The notes beneath the pieces are model-generated. The model saw only the letters and a program-made list of their open reading frames with translations, was not told the DNA's origin and did not search any database. DNA of 51,065 nucleotides, from NCBI GenBank assembly GCA_013177815.1, contig JABLXM010000013.1:1-51065 (forward strand), written 5' to 3'. The position numbers were made by a program, and so were the translations under genes. This DNA is from Anaerolineae bacterium. GTDB lineage: Bacteria; Chloroflexota; Anaerolineae; Anaerolineales; Anaerolineaceae. Position 1 is the first letter of the stretch, and every line of letters begins with the position of its first letter. This document shows, in pieces, positions 15,369 through 24,943 of this stretch.

Positions 15369-16538
15369 TTACGGGCGTTTACCGAGTGTGATGGTCACCT
15401 CCTGTTCCACGTTATCACGTACGATCGTCACGATCATTGTATCACCGGGGCTCTTATTAGTCATAATGTAAGCAATGACATCATCAAAAACGCGCACCGG
15501 TCTGCCGTCCACGCCCACGATCAGATCGCCGCCCGCCAGCAAGCCGGGGATATCGGTGGTGCGACTGCCGCCCAACAAACCAGCCTTATCCGCCGGGCTG
15601 CCTGCAACCACCTCGACGATATAGGCACCGGTGGTGCGCTCGATGCCCAGCGACTCACGGATCAGCAAGCTGGCATCGTCGTACGGACGGATGCCGAGGT
15701 AAGGATAGTCATACGAACCGGTCTCGATCAGGTAGGGCACCACCCGCCGCACGATGTTGGATGAGATGGCAAAGCCGATACCGCTGTTGACCGGATCGCC
15801 TTCCGCCGTCACCCCGGTGGTGCGAATGGCGCGGTTGACGCCGATCACTTCACCGTTCAGGTTGATGAGTGGACCGCCAGAGTTGCCGGGGTTGATGGAG
15901 GCATCGGTCTGGATGATATCGCCGGCGGAGAAGTACCCCCCCTCTTCATCCGTCCGTAGCGAGGTGAGCGAGCGCCCCTTGGCGGAGATGATGCCCAGCG
16001 TCATGGTGCCGTCCAAACCGAACGGGTTGCCAATCGCCACCACCGTTTGCCCAACGTTCAGGTTGTCCGAATCGCCCAACGGCAGCGGGAACAACGCCTC
16101 CGGCGCCACATTGACCTGGATGACCGCCAGATCCGAATCCAGGTCGGTGCCAATGACGGTGCCGCGCACCTTCAACCCGGAGGGGAAATCGACCTCCAGA
16201 TCATCCGCACCCTCCACCACATGATAATTGGTGATGATGTGCCCATCTGTGTCATAAACAAAGCCCGAACCCTGACCGCCTCCCTGGCTGTTGTAGGTCT
16301 GGATGGAAACTACGCCGGAGTTGGTGCTGTTGTAGAGGTTGATGAGGGTATCGCTGAATTCCTGAAGATCGCCAACCACCACAGGAGTAACGGCAGCCGA
16401 ACGCGTTGCAGTTGCCAGCGGCGTGATCGGCGCTGCAGCCGTCGGTTGTACCAGGTCACTTAAATTCGTAGAGAAACTGCATGCCAGGGTGACCATCACA
16501 ATCACCAGCAAGCCCACCAATAATCGTATTTTTTTCAT
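15369..16538 (-). CDS. HtrA/DegP-like serine protease with PDZ domain, lipoprotein
   Basis: 389 residues. Lipobox 'VTLAC' at Cys20 anchors it outside the membrane, followed by an Ala/Thr/Pro linker. The trypsin-like domain (residues 60-270) has the full catalytic triad: His106 in 'TNYHVVEG', Asp136 in '[10 protein letters not shown]' and Ser220 in '[10 protein letters not shown]'. The oxyanion loop is normal. One PDZ domain follows (about 285-385: '[32 protein letters not shown]'). HtrA proteases degrade or refold damaged exported proteins. The gene lies between a DnaJ-like and a baeRF-like gene on the same strand, with gaps of 31 and 44 bp, which suggests a protein-quality operon. Confidence 0.93.
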   Translation of the reverse strand: MKKIRLLVGLLVIVMVTLACSFSTNLSDLVQPTAAAPITPLATATRSAAVTPVVVGDLQEFSDTLINLYNSTNSGVVSIQTYNSQGGGQGSGFVYDTDGHIITNYHVVEGADDLEVDFPSGLKVRGTVIGTDLDSDLAVIQVNVAPEALFPLPLGDSDNLNVGQTVVAIGNPFGLDGTMTLGIISAKGRSLTSLRTDEEGGYFSAGDIIQTDASINPGNSGGPLINLNGEVIGVNRAIRTTGVTAEGDPVNSGIGFAISSNIVRRVVPYLIETGSYDYPYLGIRPYDDASLLIRESLGIERTTGAYIVEVVAGSPADKAGLLGGSRTTDIPGLLAGGDLIVGVDGRPVRVFDDVIAYIMTNKSPGDTMIVTIVRDNVEQEVTITLGKRP

Positions 16539-16569
16539 TGTCGTTAATTCCTATTCGAAATTTCGATCA

Positions 16570-17475
16570 CTAACCCTGACCGGAGGATAACTGGCGCAAC
16601 TGCACGAACAATTCGCGCTCTTTAGCTGTTAGATTGCGAGGGAGCACAACCTTGGTGCGGGCGTACAAGTCGCCGAATGATTGCGGGTTGCGCAATTTGG
16701 GCATGCCTTTTCCTGCCATGCGGAACAATTGTCCATTCTGGGTACCTGCCGGGATGGTCAAATTGACCTTGCCGGAGAGCGTGGGCAGTGTGACACTGCC
16801 GCCCAATACAGCGGTGAAAAGATCGACCGGCGCTTCGATGTACAGGTCATCCTGCTTGCGCTCGTAGCGACTGTCCGGCAGCACGTCCATCACCAGGTAG
16901 AGGTCGCTACCATCCGACACCACACCGCTCATGCGCACCTTGGTGCCGGTCTTGGCGCCGGGCGGTATCTTGACCTCCAATCGCCGCCCGTCCATCTGCA
17001 GCAAGCGGGTGGAGCCGTGGAAAGCCTCCTCCAGCGTGATCTGCACCGGTTGCTCGTAGTTGCGGCGGCGGACGCTTTGACCGCGCCGGGTGCCGCCCCC
17101 GCCCATGCCGCCAAAAACGGAATAGAAGAATTCTGAGAAACCTTGCCCGAAGATGTCACCAAAAGCGTCCGCGTCCACCCTGCCGGAATTGCCCGGCGTA
17201 TACCATTCCTTCCAATTGAAACCGCCCGGCGCGCCGCCGGTCTGTTGGTAACGGTTATAGGACTCGCCCAACTGGTCGTATCGGGCGCGCTTCTTCGGGT
17301 CGCTGAGGACTTCGTTGGCTTCGTTGATCTCCTTGAATTTGTCCTCCGCCGTCTTATTGCCCGGGTTGCGGTCCGGGTGGTACTGCATTGCCAGTTTGCG
17401 ATAGGCTTTCTTGATTTCATCGCTGCTGGCACCGCGGCTGACACCCAGAATCTTGTAATAATCCTTATATTCCAT
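16570..17475 (-). CDS. DnaJ/CbpA-like co-chaperone (type II J-protein, no zinc finger)
   Basis: 301 residues. The J-domain spans residues 4-70 with HPD at 33-35, the motif that stimulates DnaK ATPase. A Gly/Phe-rich linker follows ([25 protein letters not shown]). The two C-terminal beta-barrel substrate domains begin near '[16 protein letters not shown]' and include '[19 protein letters not shown]' and '[11 protein letters not shown]'. The four CXXCXGXG zinc repeats of classic DnaJ are absent, so it is CbpA-type. It delivers unfolded proteins to DnaK in the cytoplasm. It is the first gene of a possible three-gene run (J-protein, HtrA, baeRF) and is divergent from the sensor genes at 17.6 kb. 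Confidence 0.95.
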   Translation of the reverse strand: MEYKDYYKILGVSRGASSDEIKKAYRKLAMQYHPDRNPGNKTAEDKFKEINEANEVLSDPKKRARYDQLGESYNRYQQTGGAPGGFNWKEWYTPGNSGRVDADAFGDIFGQGFSEFFYSVFGGMGGGGTRRGQSVRRRNYEQPVQITLEEAFHGSTRLLQMDGRRLEVKIPPGAKTGTKVRMSGVVSDGSDLYLVMDVLPDSRYERKQDDLYIEAPVDLFTAVLGGSVTLPTLSGKVNLTIPAGTQNGQLFRMAGKGMPKLRNPQSFGDLYARTKVVLPRNLTAKERELFVQLRQLSSGQG

Positions 17476-17614
17476 TATTTGATTCTATGTCCTGCAACCA
17501 TCAGGGTCAAGAAGAATGTAGAAAGATTTATATAACTCTAATGTTGTTCATTTTTACTTAAAAAGTGTAATCAACCTGAAAGCCCGGTCACTCGCATATC
17601 CTGAGCAACCATGC

Positions 17615-17620
17615 TATGAT
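17615..17620 (+). promoter_or_regulatory. Extended -10 promoter of the receiver-GAF gene
   Basis: TATGAT preceded by TGC (extended -10). The predicted start is about 6 nt before the ATG at 17633 and no ribosome site is visible, so the transcript may be nearly leaderless. Confidence 0.45.
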
Positions 17621-17632
17621 ATCTCAAACCTA

Positions 17633-19261
17633 ATGAACAATGCTCGCGACCGCATCCTGATCGTCGAACCCGATCCGGTTATCAGCGACCTGGTGGGCAG
17701 GCAGGCTCTGGCAGCAGACCGCTACCAGGTTGTCAGCGCGCCGGATGTCAATTCTGCCATCAGCAAAGCCATCCAAACCGCGCCAGATGTGGTTCTTGCT
17801 GATCTCAACCTGCCGGGTTTGAGCGCCAAGGACCTGATGGTGGCGCTCACCTCCCAGCGCCTCAATATCCCGGTCATCGTGATTGGGCGCAAAGGCGCCG
17901 AGATGGACATCATCCAGGCTTTCCGCCTGGGCGCCGCCGACTACCTGCTTTATCCCATGCGCGAGACCGAAGTGGTGGCTGTGGTCGAGCGCGCCATGAA
18001 GAGCGTGCACGAACGCAGGGAACGTGAACAACTCTCGCGCCAATTACAGCAGACCAACCAGGAACTGCAAATGCGGGTGCGAGAATTGACCACCATCTTC
18101 TCGATCGGCAAAGCCGTCACCTCGCTGACCGACCAGTCGCTGCTGTTCGACAAGATCGTGGAAGGCGCCATTAAAGCCACCCAGGCGGACCTGGGCTGGT
18201 TCGTGGTGCGCGAGGAAAATGGAAAGAACTTCTTGCTGGCAGCGCACCGCAACCTGCCGCCCTCGCTGGCAGAACGCATCCACCAGCCGTGGGATGACGG
18301 CATCTCCAACCTGGTTGCCATCTCCGGGGAGACGCTCTCGATCTTCGGCGAGCCGCTCAAGCGCTTCAAGATGCTCAACCTGGGTCAATCCGCCCTGATC
18401 GTACCGGTCAAAGCGCAGAAACAGGTGATCGGCGTGTTGTGCACGATGCGCAAGCAAGCGCAAGCCTTCAACATCAGCGAGCAGCACCTGGTGGAAGCCA
18501 CGGCGGATTACGCTGCCATCTCGCTGGTGAACGCCCGCCTGTTCCGCGCGGTGGAGGAGCGTGCCCGCAGCCTGCAAGGGACGGCGGAGAACGCTCAGTT
18601 GAATGAGCGGGTGCTATCGGAACTGCTCTCCGCACTCAAACATGAAATGCTGTCCATCCCCCGCCTGGCTGGCGGCGCCGAGAGGAACAGCATCCTCAAC
18701 CGGCTGCCGGGCAAAGCCGCGCCACAAACTGCCGGCGTCGAACAGATTGAGCACATCGCCCGCCTGGCTGAAGCCATCCAACTGCATGCCAACGGCAAAA
18801 AGGGACGCAGCGCGCAACCCGCCGACCTGAACGACCTGGCGCGCGCCGCCGTGAACCGCATGCAGCCCTTCGCGGCAGCCAACCGCCTTTCGCTTGTGTT
18901 CGAACCCGGCAAAGGCGCCCTGCCGGTGACGGTGGATACCGGTCAACTCAGCGCTGCGCTGGAAGGGCTGATCAACTGGAGCATCCACGCCTGCAAAGCC
19001 GGCGGGCGCATCCTGGTGGAAACCGGCGCCAATCGTGCGGGCAAAGTGCACCTAACCATATGCCTGGAACCAGAAATTGTGATTAAATACAGTGACGATC
19101 CTTTCGAAACGCCGGCACCGGCGTCGCGCCCCGCTGCGCCGGCTATTGGGTTGCCGCTGGTGCGTGCTATCCTGACTGCCCACCGGGGCGAAGCCAAAGC
19201 CGAAAAGGTGGATGAACGGCAGGTCAGGTTCGAACTGACACTGCCGCAGCGGCAGCCGTAA
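17633..19261 (+). CDS. Receiver-GAF protein with a degenerate histidine-kinase module
   Basis: 542 residues. Residues 6-120 are a response-regulator receiver domain with phospho-acceptor Asp57 (VVLADLNLPG), but the conserved Lys is Tyr106 (DYLLYPM). A coiled coil (HERREREQLSRQLQQTNQEL) leads to a GAF domain at about 165-310, a small-molecule sensor. The last 200 residues are laid out like a dimerisation and ATPase unit. 'LSALKHEML' could be a reduced H-box. The N-box reads 'ALEGLINWSIHAC', with Trp at the conserved Asn, and no DxGxG motif is seen. ATP binding is therefore doubtful, and the protein may act as a non-catalytic partner. It sits 17 bp before a full hybrid kinase gene, so the two probably form one signalling unit. 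Confidence 0.85.
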   Translation: MNNARDRILIVEPDPVISDLVGRQALAADRYQVVSAPDVNSAISKAIQTAPDVVLADLNLPGLSAKDLMVALTSQRLNIPVIVIGRKGAEMDIIQAFRLGAADYLLYPMRETEVVAVVERAMKSVHERREREQLSRQLQQTNQELQMRVRELTTIFSIGKAVTSLTDQSLLFDKIVEGAIKATQADLGWFVVREENGKNFLLAAHRNLPPSLAERIHQPWDDGISNLVAISGETLSIFGEPLKRFKMLNLGQSALIVPVKAQKQVIGVLCTMRKQAQAFNISEQHLVEATADYAAISLVNARLFRAVEERARSLQGTAENAQLNERVLSELLSALKHEMLSIPRLAGGAERNSILNRLPGKAAPQTAGVEQIEHIARLAEAIQLHANGKKGRSAQPADLNDLARAAVNRMQPFAAANRLSLVFEPGKGALPVTVDTGQLSAALEGLINWSIHACKAGGRILVETGANRAGKVHLTICLEPEIVIKYSDDPFETPAPASRPAAPAIGLPLVRAILTAHRGEAKAEKVDERQVRFELTLPQRQP

Positions 19262-19278
19262 CCGTCAGGTAACCGAGA

Positions 19279-21201
19279 ATGACCACGATCAGCAAAGACC
19301 ATATCTTGATTTTTACAACCGAGGAACAGGTCAACTACCTGTTGGAGCGCATGCTGCTCTCGATGGGTTACACCGTGGCGCTGTGCGATGATTATCCTTC
19401 GGCGCGGGAATCGATCAAGAACCAGGTGCCGGCGCTCATCATCCTGGGCGAGAAGGTCGAAGGCGGCAATGGGCTGGACTACGCGCTGGAATTGACCCGC
19501 GTGCTGCCCTCTGCCGGCATGATCTACCTCGTCAAAGAAGAAAACCCGGAAACACTCAAAAACGCCATGCGCGCCGGTATCAACGACTACCTGTGCCTGC
19601 CGCTGAAAGCCGATGATATCCTCAAAGCCGTCCAAGCCAGCATGGAACGCGCCCGCCAGCGCAAGGAATGGGTGTTGCTGGAAGCCAAACGCGCCACCGT
19701 CAACCTGCAACGCCGCGTAGACGAACTCGAAACGCTCGCCCGCCTGGGGCGCACCATCACCGGCTCGCTGGCGCTCGATAACGTGCTGTCACTGATCGTG
19801 GATGCAGCCGTCGAACTGACCGCCGCCGAGGAGGGCTGCCTGTTGCTGCTGGATGAAGCCAGCGGTGAACTGTACATGCGCGCCTCGCGCAACTTCCAGG
19901 ATGATTTCGTCAAGACCTTCCGCCTGCCCATCCAGGATACGCTGGCGGGCACGGTGCTGCGCACTGGTAACCCGGTGTTGCTGGATGAATCCACGCCGCA
20001 GAAGATCAAGACCTCCTACCTGGTGCAGAGCCTCATTTATGTCCCGCTGCAACTCGGCGGGCACACCATCGGCGTGCTGGGGGTCGATAACCGGCATGAA
20101 CGTCCTCCGTTCAAAGATAAGGATGTCAAGATGCTCTCTGCGGTGGCAGAGTATGCCGTCATCGCCATCGAGAACGCCCGCATCTATGACGAGAACGAGC
20201 AGGCGCGCAGCAAACTGGAGACCATCCTCACCAACATCAACGATGGCGTGATCGTGATGGACAACGATCACCACCTGTTGATGGCAAACCGCGCGGCTTT
20301 TTCCATCTTCAACCTCAACGACGAAGACCATACCGGCAGGAAGTTCGAAGAGATCTTCAACATCCCCGATCTGATTCAACTGGTCGATCTTAACAACGCC
20401 GCCATGGCAAGCCGCGCAGAGATCACCACCGAAAACGGCAGCACTTACAACGCCCACGTGGCGCCCATCGAACACGTTGGGCTGGCAGTGACGCTCAATG
20501 ACATCACCTACCTCAAGAAACTGGACCAGATCAAGAGCGAGTTCGTCAGCACGGTTTCGCACGACCTGCGCAGCCCGCTGACCGCCATCCTGGGCTATGT
20601 CGAGTTGATCGAACGTGCCGGCGAGGTCACACCCCTGCAACACGATTTCATCGAACGGGTGCAGAACAGCGTGCGCAACATCACCAAACTGGTGGACGAC
20701 CTGCTCAACCTCGGGCGGATCGAATCGGGCTTCGATTCTCGCAAAGAAGCCGTCAGCCTGGACCAGTTGGTGCGCTATGCCGCCGAGGAATTGCTGCCAG
20801 CAGCCAACGAGAAGAGGCAGGAAGTCACCATCGATATCCCCGCGCCCATCTCGTCCTTCTTCGCCAACCCGGTTCAGATACGCCAGATGGTGCATAACCT
20901 GATGGACAATGCCATCAAGTACAGTCCGGAAGGTAACAAGATCGACCTGCGCGCCGTGGTCGAATACAACCAGGTCATCATCCAGATCAGCGACCAGGGC
21001 ATCGGCATCCCGCCCGCCGACCTGCCCTTCCTGTTCGACAAGTTCTACCGCGGCGGTAACAGCCTGGAGGTCTCCGGAACCGGGTTGGGCTTGGCGATCG
21101 TCAAGTCGATCGTCGAAGGTCACGGCGGTCGCATCTGGGTGGAGTCGCTGCTTGGCAAGGGCAGCACCTTCACGGTCGTCTTGCCGGTCGAGCAGGGTTA
21201 A
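19279..21201 (+). CDS. Sensor histidine kinase: pseudo-receiver, GAF, PAS, HisKA, HATPase
   Basis: 640 residues, all cytoplasmic. Residues 6-125 fold like a receiver but the phospho-acceptor position is Gly57 (LIILGEKVEG) and the Lys is Leu (DYLCLPL), so it should not be phosphorylated. A GAF domain (about 155-310) and a PAS domain (about 315-410, 'NINDGVIVMDNDHHLLMANRAA' in part) follow. The HisKA H-box is 'VSHDLRSPL' with His428. The ATPase has the N-box 'LMDNAIKYSPEG', G1 'DQGIGIP', F-box 'LFDKFYRG' and G2 'GTGLGLAIVKSIVEGHGG', all intact. It should autophosphorylate and pass phosphate on, possibly to Asp57 of the upstream protein. The signal is unknown. Confidence 0.93.
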   Translation: MTTISKDHILIFTTEEQVNYLLERMLLSMGYTVALCDDYPSARESIKNQVPALIILGEKVEGGNGLDYALELTRVLPSAGMIYLVKEENPETLKNAMRAGINDYLCLPLKADDILKAVQASMERARQRKEWVLLEAKRATVNLQRRVDELETLARLGRTITGSLALDNVLSLIVDAAVELTAAEEGCLLLLDEASGELYMRASRNFQDDFVKTFRLPIQDTLAGTVLRTGNPVLLDESTPQKIKTSYLVQSLIYVPLQLGGHTIGVLGVDNRHERPPFKDKDVKMLSAVAEYAVIAIENARIYDENEQARSKLETILTNINDGVIVMDNDHHLLMANRAAFSIFNLNDEDHTGRKFEEIFNIPDLIQLVDLNNAAMASRAEITTENGSTYNAHVAPIEHVGLAVTLNDITYLKKLDQIKSEFVSTVSHDLRSPLTAILGYVELIERAGEVTPLQHDFIERVQNSVRNITKLVDDLLNLGRIESGFDSRKEAVSLDQLVRYAAEELLPAANEKRQEVTIDIPAPISSFFANPVQIRQMVHNLMDNAIKYSPEGNKIDLRAVVEYNQVIIQISDQGIGIPPADLPFLFDKFYRGGNSLEVSGTGLGLAIVKSIVEGHGGRIWVESLLGKGSTFTVVLPVEQG

Positions 21202-21325
21202 GTTCTTCGTGATGGGGGCGTTCGACCGTTGCGTGCCAGCCACAAAGCACATCAAAATAATGCCTGCCGGGTCAACGAACCATCATCCTGGTTCCGTCGC
21301 CTGTTGGCAATCTATCGTCAACTGA

Positions 21326-22141
21326 CTACACCCGCCCCCCTTGCTGGTCCGCCTGCGCCAACAAGCGTTTATATTCCGGCGTGGCGGCATATTTCCGCAG
21401 TTCGTTGATGCGTTTGATGATCATGGGGTGGGTCGAGAGGGCGTTCGCCAGCACGTTGGCGGGGTTGTCGTCCTCGGCATCGATCATTGCCAGCGCATAT
21501 TGCAGTTCCGCCTGTGTGTTCACATCCCCTGCCACCAGTTTCACCAGCGCGGTGACAGCCTTGTTCAGGCTGCCGCAGGCGAGCAAACCCGCCCGGTCGG
21601 AGGAGAACTCGCATGCCCGATTCCAGGAGCGGAAGGCGAACGTCATAACCACCGCCACGCCCAGCGAGACCGGCACACCCGCCATGCCGCCGATGAGCGT
21701 GTTCAACAAGGCGTGACCCAGCGCCACATGCCCCAGTTCATGACCGATGATGAAGGCGATCTCGTCTTCATCCATGATTTCGAGCAATGAGGAGTACACC
21801 ACGATCACCTTGGGGTCGGAGATGCCGAAGGTGTAGGCGTTGCGCTCGCGGCTGGGGACGACATACCCGCGCACCCGACCGGGTTGCAGCCGCGCCACAC
21901 AGGTGTCGAAGATGCGCGCCAATCGCGGCGAGCGCTGCTCCGAAACGGGGACGGCAGTCCTAATCAATTGCTGGTGCTGCGCCTGGTTCATATAATAAGC
22001 AACCACCAACATGAACACCACCATCACCGGCGCCAGGAAAAGGGTCGGTCCTGAAAGCAGCAGGATGACCGCTCCCAATACCAGCAATGTGACGGTCAAG
22101 ATCAATGACTCATTGGTAACACGATAACCGGTCAAGCGCAT
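21326..22141 (-). CDS. M48-family membrane metallopeptidase (HtpX-like)
   Basis: 271 residues; GGAGGGCGCT precedes the ATG at 22141. Two transmembrane helices lie near residues 12-32 and 34-52. The zinc motif HELGH is at 134-138 ('IAFIIGHELGHVALGH'), with the third ligand region 'EFSSDRAGLLACG' further on. Another hydrophobic segment (GGMAGVPVSLGVAVVMTFAF) follows the HEXXH motif, as in HtpX. The domain faces the cytoplasm or the membrane surface and degrades misfolded membrane proteins. The N-terminal 'NAYTFGISDPKVIVVYSSLLE' is typical of the family. It is convergent with the sensor kinase at 21201 and divergent from the gene at 22262. Confidence 0.92.
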   Translation of the reverse strand: MRLTGYRVTNESLILTVTLLVLGAVILLLSGPTLFLAPVMVVFMLVVAYYMNQAQHQQLIRTAVPVSEQRSPRLARIFDTCVARLQPGRVRGYVVPSRERNAYTFGISDPKVIVVYSSLLEIMDEDEIAFIIGHELGHVALGHALLNTLIGGMAGVPVSLGVAVVMTFAFRSWNRACEFSSDRAGLLACGSLNKAVTALVKLVAGDVNTQAELQYALAMIDAEDDNPANVLANALSTHPMIIKRINELRKYAATPEYKRLLAQADQQGGRV

Positions 22142-22261
22142 AGCGCCCTCCTACTCCCAATTATAGCGTCCAATCGCCGACATGGGGGGCGGTTGCCGGG
22201 GGTTCCAACCCGATCACCCAGGCGCCTGATGTATAATGAAACCTGGAAAGTGCGCTGAATA

Positions 22262-24730
22262 GTGTTCGATCTTTATATCCTTCCTTTACATCTCAAGCAC
22301 GGACAGGATGTAGGCACCCTGCCCGGGCTGTTGGTGGCTCAACCGCCCCGGCGGGCGCACCGCAACCGTGCCCAAGAGACGCTCATCATCCACCTGGCGG
22401 TGGTTGGTGGCAACCCCTTGCCGTTGGTGCATGAAGAATGGCTGAAGCTGACCGCTGCAACTTACTTTGCCACCCGCGGGTTGGCGACCGCTGCCATGAG
22501 GACAGCAGCCGAGCACCTCAACCAGGTCATCCTGGACCACAACCTGAAAGGCGCAAACGCCGAAAACCGTCTGAACCTGGCGCTCAACATGGCGGTGCTG
22601 CGCGGCAGGTTGCTTTACCTCGGTCAGAGCGGCGGCGCCACCGCTATGCACCTGACCCGCGGCGAGGTTGCCACCCTGCCGGAATTGCAGACCGACCTGC
22701 GCCTGCTGGGCACCAGCCGCGCGATCGAACTGCGCTACAACCCGCTGGAAATAACTCCCGGCGCAATCCTGCTGACCGGCGCGAAACTGCCAGCCGGCTG
22801 GAACCAACAGACGCTGGCGGATACCAGCAACCTGCCTTTGGAGCAGGCGCGCCGCCGGTTGCTGCTGCAAGGTGGCTCGGACCTGACGGCACAGTTCATC
22901 CAATTCCAGCCCGGCAAGGGCGTCATCCACCGCCTCAAACCACGCTTGCGCCCCGGTACGGAGGCGGCGCCCCCGCCTGCCGCTGATGCTGCTGCTCCCC
23001 TGGAAGCAACGCCGCCAGCGCCGGTGCAAATTCCAGAACCCGCCCCGCTGCCGGCAGAAGAAGCAGAACCCGCCTTGCCGGTGGTGCCACCCTTCATCGA
23101 GGAAACCCCGCCGGCGAAGGCGCCGGAAGCGCCGCCGGCAAGACCGGAGACTTGGCGAGCTCCAGTGCCGGAAGCGACGGCGCGTGGCGGCGAGCCGCGC
23201 CGACCAACGATGACGGCGCAGCCGACCCCGCCGGCGCAAGCGACAACGCCTTCCGAACCTGCGGTGACCCCGCCGGAGCGCCGCGCGGCAGACGAACCCG
23301 AGCGTGTGCCGGTGCGTCCATCGCGCCCGGCTGCGCAACGCCCACCCCGACCGGCGAAGAAGATCACCCTGCCAAAACTACCGCAAGCGCCCAAGCTGCC
23401 CAAATTGCCCCCCGAGCTGCTGCTGCAACTTTCGCACGCCTGGCACAACGTCAAAGCGGCGTTCGGCAAAGCGGGGGTAGCGATCAAACGCTTCCTGCCG
23501 CGCATGTTGCCGGAAGGCGAAACAATAAGTCTCACCCCCGGCGCCATGCTGTTCATCGCGCTGGCGGTGCCGGTGCTGGTGGTGGCGGTCGCCACCACGG
23601 TTTACTTCCGCACCGGGCGCAGCGAGCTGCACCTTCAGTACCTGGGCGAGGCGGCGGCATCGGCTGCCCAGGCGAGTGAAGCCGGCGATCCGGCGCTGCA
23701 ACGGGTGGCGTGGCAACAGGCAATGACCTGGTTGGTGGAAGCCGAACGCTACGGGCAAACGGAGGAATCGCGCCTGCTGCGCGAGCAGGTCACCGGCGCG
23801 CTTGATCAGTTGAACAGCATCTCGCGCCTGTACTTTCAGCCTGCCATCGCGGTCGGCTTCGACAAGAGCCTGCATTTCACCAACATCGCCACCACCGACA
23901 GCGAGATCTTCCTGCTCGAATCCGGGCAGAGCCGCATCTACCGTCTGTTCCTGACCGGCACGGGCTACCAGTTGGACCCCGATTTCAACTGCAACGCCAG
24001 CGCCCTGCCCAAGACAACCGTGATCGGCAGCCTGGTGGATCTGGTCGCCATCCCGCCCAACGCGCTGAACGCCAGCGTGATGGCGGTGGACGCCGCCGGC
24101 ACATTGATGTACTGCGGCACGGGCATCCAGCCGGCGCTGCAATACCTGCCGACGCCGGATACCGGCTGGGGCGCCATCAGCGCCATGGCGCTCAACGCCG
24201 GCGGTCTCTACTTGCTGGACGCGCCCGCCAATGCCGTTTGGAGCATCAACTACGGCACGACCGGTTTGGGAGAGCACGTGCGGTTGTTCTTCGATGACGA
24301 AGTCCCGCAGATGGACGACATGATCGACCTGGCGGTCTACGCCGAGAATCTGTACCTGCTGCACGCCGACGGGCGTATGGCAGCCTGCCTCAACCGTACC
24401 TTCACGCTCGGTAAAGCCACCTGTAGCGACCCCGCCAGTTTCGGCGACCAGCGCCAGGGGCAACCACCGGAGGTGCTGCTGTTCCCCGATACCCGCTTCA
24501 TCCAACTGGCGACCACAGCGCCGCCCGACCCCTCGGTCTATGCGCTGGATGCTGCCAGCAACAGTATGTACCACTTCAGCCTGCGGCTGAACTTGCAGCG
24601 CCTTTTGCAACCGCAGGATAGCGCGGATTATCCCATCCCGGAGAAACCGCTGACCGCTTTTGCCATCACTTCCGGTCGCATCGTGGTGTTTGCCTTCGAG
24701 AACGAGGTCTACCTGGCGGAGATGCCGTAA
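22262..24730 (+). CDS. Membrane protein with degenerate PP2C-like domain and predicted beta-propeller
   Basis: 822 residues from the GTG at 22262; TATAAT is at 22232-22237. Residues 1-225 follow the strand order of PP2C-type phosphatases ('RLLYLGQSGGATAMHLTRGEV', 'ITPGAILLTGAKL'), but the metal-binding aspartates of a live phosphatase are not seen, so it is probably a sensor or binding version. A Pro/Ala/Glu-rich linker (about 230-400) becomes basic before a single membrane helix at about 425-448 (GAMLFIALAVPVLVVAVATT). A short helical segment follows. The rest (about 535-822) has repeated 'SRIYRLFLTG', 'GGLYLLDAPANAVWSI' and 'ENLYLLHADGRMA' units, suggesting a beta-propeller outside the cell. 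The layout implies a transmembrane link between an outside binding part and an inside PP2C fold. Function unknown. Confidence 0.75.
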   Translation: MFDLYILPLHLKHGQDVGTLPGLLVAQPPRRAHRNRAQETLIIHLAVVGGNPLPLVHEEWLKLTAATYFATRGLATAAMRTAAEHLNQVILDHNLKGANAENRLNLALNMAVLRGRLLYLGQSGGATAMHLTRGEVATLPELQTDLRLLGTSRAIELRYNPLEITPGAILLTGAKLPAGWNQQTLADTSNLPLEQARRRLLLQGGSDLTAQFIQFQPGKGVIHRLKPRLRPGTEAAPPPAADAAAPLEATPPAPVQIPEPAPLPAEEAEPALPVVPPFIEETPPAKAPEAPPARPETWRAPVPEATARGGEPRRPTMTAQPTPPAQATTPSEPAVTPPERRAADEPERVPVRPSRPAAQRPPRPAKKITLPKLPQAPKLPKLPPELLLQLSHAWHNVKAAFGKAGVAIKRFLPRMLPEGETISLTPGAMLFIALAVPVLVVAVATTVYFRTGRSELHLQYLGEAAASAAQASEAGDPALQRVAWQQAMTWLVEAERYGQTEESRLLREQVTGALDQLNSISRLYFQPAIAVGFDKSLHFTNIATTDSEIFLLESGQSRIYRLFLTGTGYQLDPDFNCNASALPKTTVIGSLVDLVAIPPNALNASVMAVDAAGTLMYCGTGIQPALQYLPTPDTGWGAISAMALNAGGLYLLDAPANAVWSINYGTTGLGEHVRLFFDDEVPQMDDMIDLAVYAENLYLLHADGRMAACLNRTFTLGKATCSDPASFGDQRQGQPPEVLLFPDTRFIQLATTAPPDPSVYALDAASNSMYHFSLRLNLQRLLQPQDSADYPIPEKPLTAFAITSGRIVVFAFENEVYLAEMP

Positions 24731-24807
24731 TTCCCTCATGGTAGTGGGATTCTTCACAAAGAGATCGGAGAGGGCGCGGAGATGTTCAACCACAGAGGTG
24801 GGAAATA

Positions 24808-24850
24808 AAAAGTGAAAAGTCGAAGAGAGAAGAGGTGATCAGACACCTGG
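24808..24850. repeat. GACACCTG-(N)-TCGACTTTT dispersed repeat, diverged reverse copy
   Basis: AAAAAGTGAAAAGTCG..AGACACCTG resembles the reverse complement of 1344-1380 and 2922-2957. It lies just left of the IS element. Confidence 0.35.
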
Positions 24851-24877
24851 ACGGTGTGTGGTGAGGTTGGCAGGCTG

Positions 24878-24913
24878 TGAACTTCCCCAGAAAAAATGGA
24901 CAACCAGTTAAGG
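24878..24913. repeat. IS left inverted repeat
   Basis: Begins TGAACTTC and ends AGTTAAGG, matching the reverse complement of 26104-26139. Confidence 0.88.
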
Positions 24914-24943
24914 GAAATCTATAATCAAAACTGGAGGAAGTTC

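Noticed and set aside
19789-21255. 488-codon minus-strand frame opposite the histidine kinase
   Set aside because: Antisense shadow of a clear kinase with all motifs intact.
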